Shown: positions 31,864 through 32,392 of the stretch, piece after piece | Position numbering within the stretch: position 1 is the stretch's first letter | Layout of the letters: each line of letters begins with the position of its first letter | Origin: Clostridia bacterium | Lineage (GTDB): Bacteria; Bacillota; Clostridia; Oscillospirales; CAG-272 | Assembly (NCBI GenBank): GCA_017415325.1 | Contig: JAFQGY010000055.1 | Span: 1-32,392 of the forward strand | Reading direction: 5' to 3' | DNA: 32,392 nucleotides | Position numbers and translations under genes: made by a program | Notes under the pieces: model-generated | The model's database searches: none | What the model saw: only the letters and a program-made list of their open reading frames with translations | What the model was told of the DNA's origin: nothing

Positions 31864-32392
31864 TCAGAGCTGGAACAGTTCCTTCAGTGCATCTTCCTGA
31901 ATGTTTGCTCCAATGACGCAGAGCCGTCCGGTGGGAGCCGCACTGCCGGAACGTACATCCGGTTCTCCGGGAACATAGTCAAAGTGAATGAATCCGTCTG
32001 TCCCGTTCACGATCCCCTTTGCCCGGAGGATCACGCCGTATTTTTCTTCATCTTCCAGTGCCGACAGCGCCGCAGTGATTTCCGCAGCAGTATACCGCCG
32101 TCCGGTTTCTGCACCAAAGCTGGTGAAAACTTCATCGGCATGGTGGTGATGATGCCCATGATGTTCATGCCCGCATCCGCAGTGTTCGTCATGTTCATGA
32201 TCGTGATCGTGACCGCAGCAGCAATGTTCATCGTGATCATGGTCGTGGTCGTGGCCGCAGCAGCAGTGGTCATCGTGGTCATGGTCGTGGTCGTGGCCGC
32301 AGCAGCAGTGGTCATCGTGGTCATGGTCGTGGCCGCAGCAGCAGTGGTCATCGTGGTCATGGTCGTGGTCGTGGCCGCAGCAGCAGTGGTCA
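31864..32392 (-). CDS. G3E/CobW-family metallochaperone GTPase, C-terminal part with His/Cys-rich repeat; N-terminus beyond window
   Basis: An open frame of 175 codons enters from the right edge and ends at TGA 31866-31864. The visible N-terminal part is a tandem repeat of His, Asp and Cys (units such as DDHCCCGHDHDH). It then changes to HEHHGHHHHHADEVFTSFG and a CobW C-terminal domain (YGVILRAKGIVN, FIHFDYVPG, GRLCVIGANIQEDALKEL). A His-rich stretch before the CobW C-domain is typical of zinc- or nickel-handling G3E GTPases. The GTP-binding part is outside the window. It is co-transcribed with the following G3E-DUF1980 gene. Triple cysteines in each repeat are unusual for this family. Confidence 0.83.
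   Translation of the reverse strand, partial: DHCCCGHDHDHDHDDHCCCGHDHDHDDHCCCGHDHDHDHDDHCCCGHDHDHDHDEHCCCGHDHDHEHDEHCGCGHEHHGHHHHHADEVFTSFGAETGRRYTAAEITAALSALEDEEKYGVILRAKGIVNGTDGFIHFDYVPGEPDVRSGSAAPTGRLCVIGANIQEDALKELFQL
32215..32392 (-). repeat. Coding tandem repeat, units of 42 and 36 bp
   Basis: The motif GCAGCAGCA (Cys-Cys-Cys on the minus strand) recurs at 32215, 32257, 32299, 32335 and 32377, giving units of 42, 42, 36 and 42 bp and running off the edge. All units keep the reading frame (14 or 12 residues). The 36-bp unit lacks one His-Asp pair. Confidence 0.9.

Noticed and set aside
32161..32392. CRISPR-like array suggested by regular 36-42 bp repeats
   Set aside because: Units are contiguous without unique spacers and keep the reading frame of a His/Cys-rich CobW-family protein.

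Overview
The window reads as a moderately GC-rich chromosome segment from a low-GC-lineage Gram-positive anaerobe, most likely a gut Clostridia member (Oscillospirales-like; this placement is inference). Support: strong AGGAGG-type ribosome sites, sigma-A promoters that all have exact 17-nt spacers, several Sec lipoproteins with a lipobox followed by a Thr/Glu/Ala-rich linker, a moxR-DUF58-transglutaminase operon, a Firmicutes-type FAD oxidoreductase/DUF1667 operon, and many intracellular glycosidases with sugar-binding lipoproteins. No rRNA, tRNA, CRISPR array, insertion sequence or phage gene was seen.

Layout. (1) 1-6300, minus strand: a MoxR ATPase, a DUF58 protein and a membrane transglutaminase that runs off the left edge. 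(2) 6301-6655: divergent promoters. (3) 6656-9766, plus: a three-gene redox operon (GlpA/GlpO-like FAD oxidoreductase with [2Fe-2S] tail, second FAD/NAD oxidoreductase, DUF1667 Cys protein), closed by a terminator. (4) 9767-10114: a 348-bp non-coding stretch rich in short repeats and palindromes. (5) 10115-11254, plus: a cytoplasmic sialidase-fold protein. (6) 11315-12577, minus: an ECF sigma factor in frame with a zinc-finger anti-sigma-like domain and a novel C-terminal domain, with an internal ribosome site at the junction. (7) 12697-13458, minus: an AraC-family regulator divergent from (8) 13658-16729, plus: a solute-binding lipoprotein, an SDR dehydrogenase and a divergent type I dehydroquinase-like enzyme. 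(9) 16813-21456, minus: a lipoprotein / six-hairpin glycosidase / lipoprotein operon. (10) 21643-25554, minus: two tandem raffinose-synthase/Sip1-like GH36 paralogues, each with its own consensus promoter. (11) 25751-28329, plus: a secreted protein with an atypical C-terminal anchor, then another solute-binding lipoprotein. (12) 28496-30820, minus: a large lipoprotein that seems to join a sensor-like N-terminal half to a solute-binding-like C-terminal half. (13) 30906-32392, minus: two G3E (CobW-type) metallochaperone GTPases, one fused to a DUF1980-like domain, the other with a His/Cys-rich tandem repeat at the right edge.

How it fits together: the centre (10-31 kb) is a glycan/sugar utilisation island. 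Four clear solute-binding lipoproteins plus one composite one are present without a single permease or ABC ATPase gene, so they must share a transporter encoded elsewhere or act as surface sugar binders. The glycosidases lack signal peptides and so should act on imported oligosaccharides. The most novel elements are the sigma/anti-sigma fusion, the AraC-controlled lipoprotein-SDR-dehydroquinase-like module, the PQTFD-type C-terminal anchor and the metallochaperone pair. All functional assignments come from reading motifs by eye; no database search was possible.
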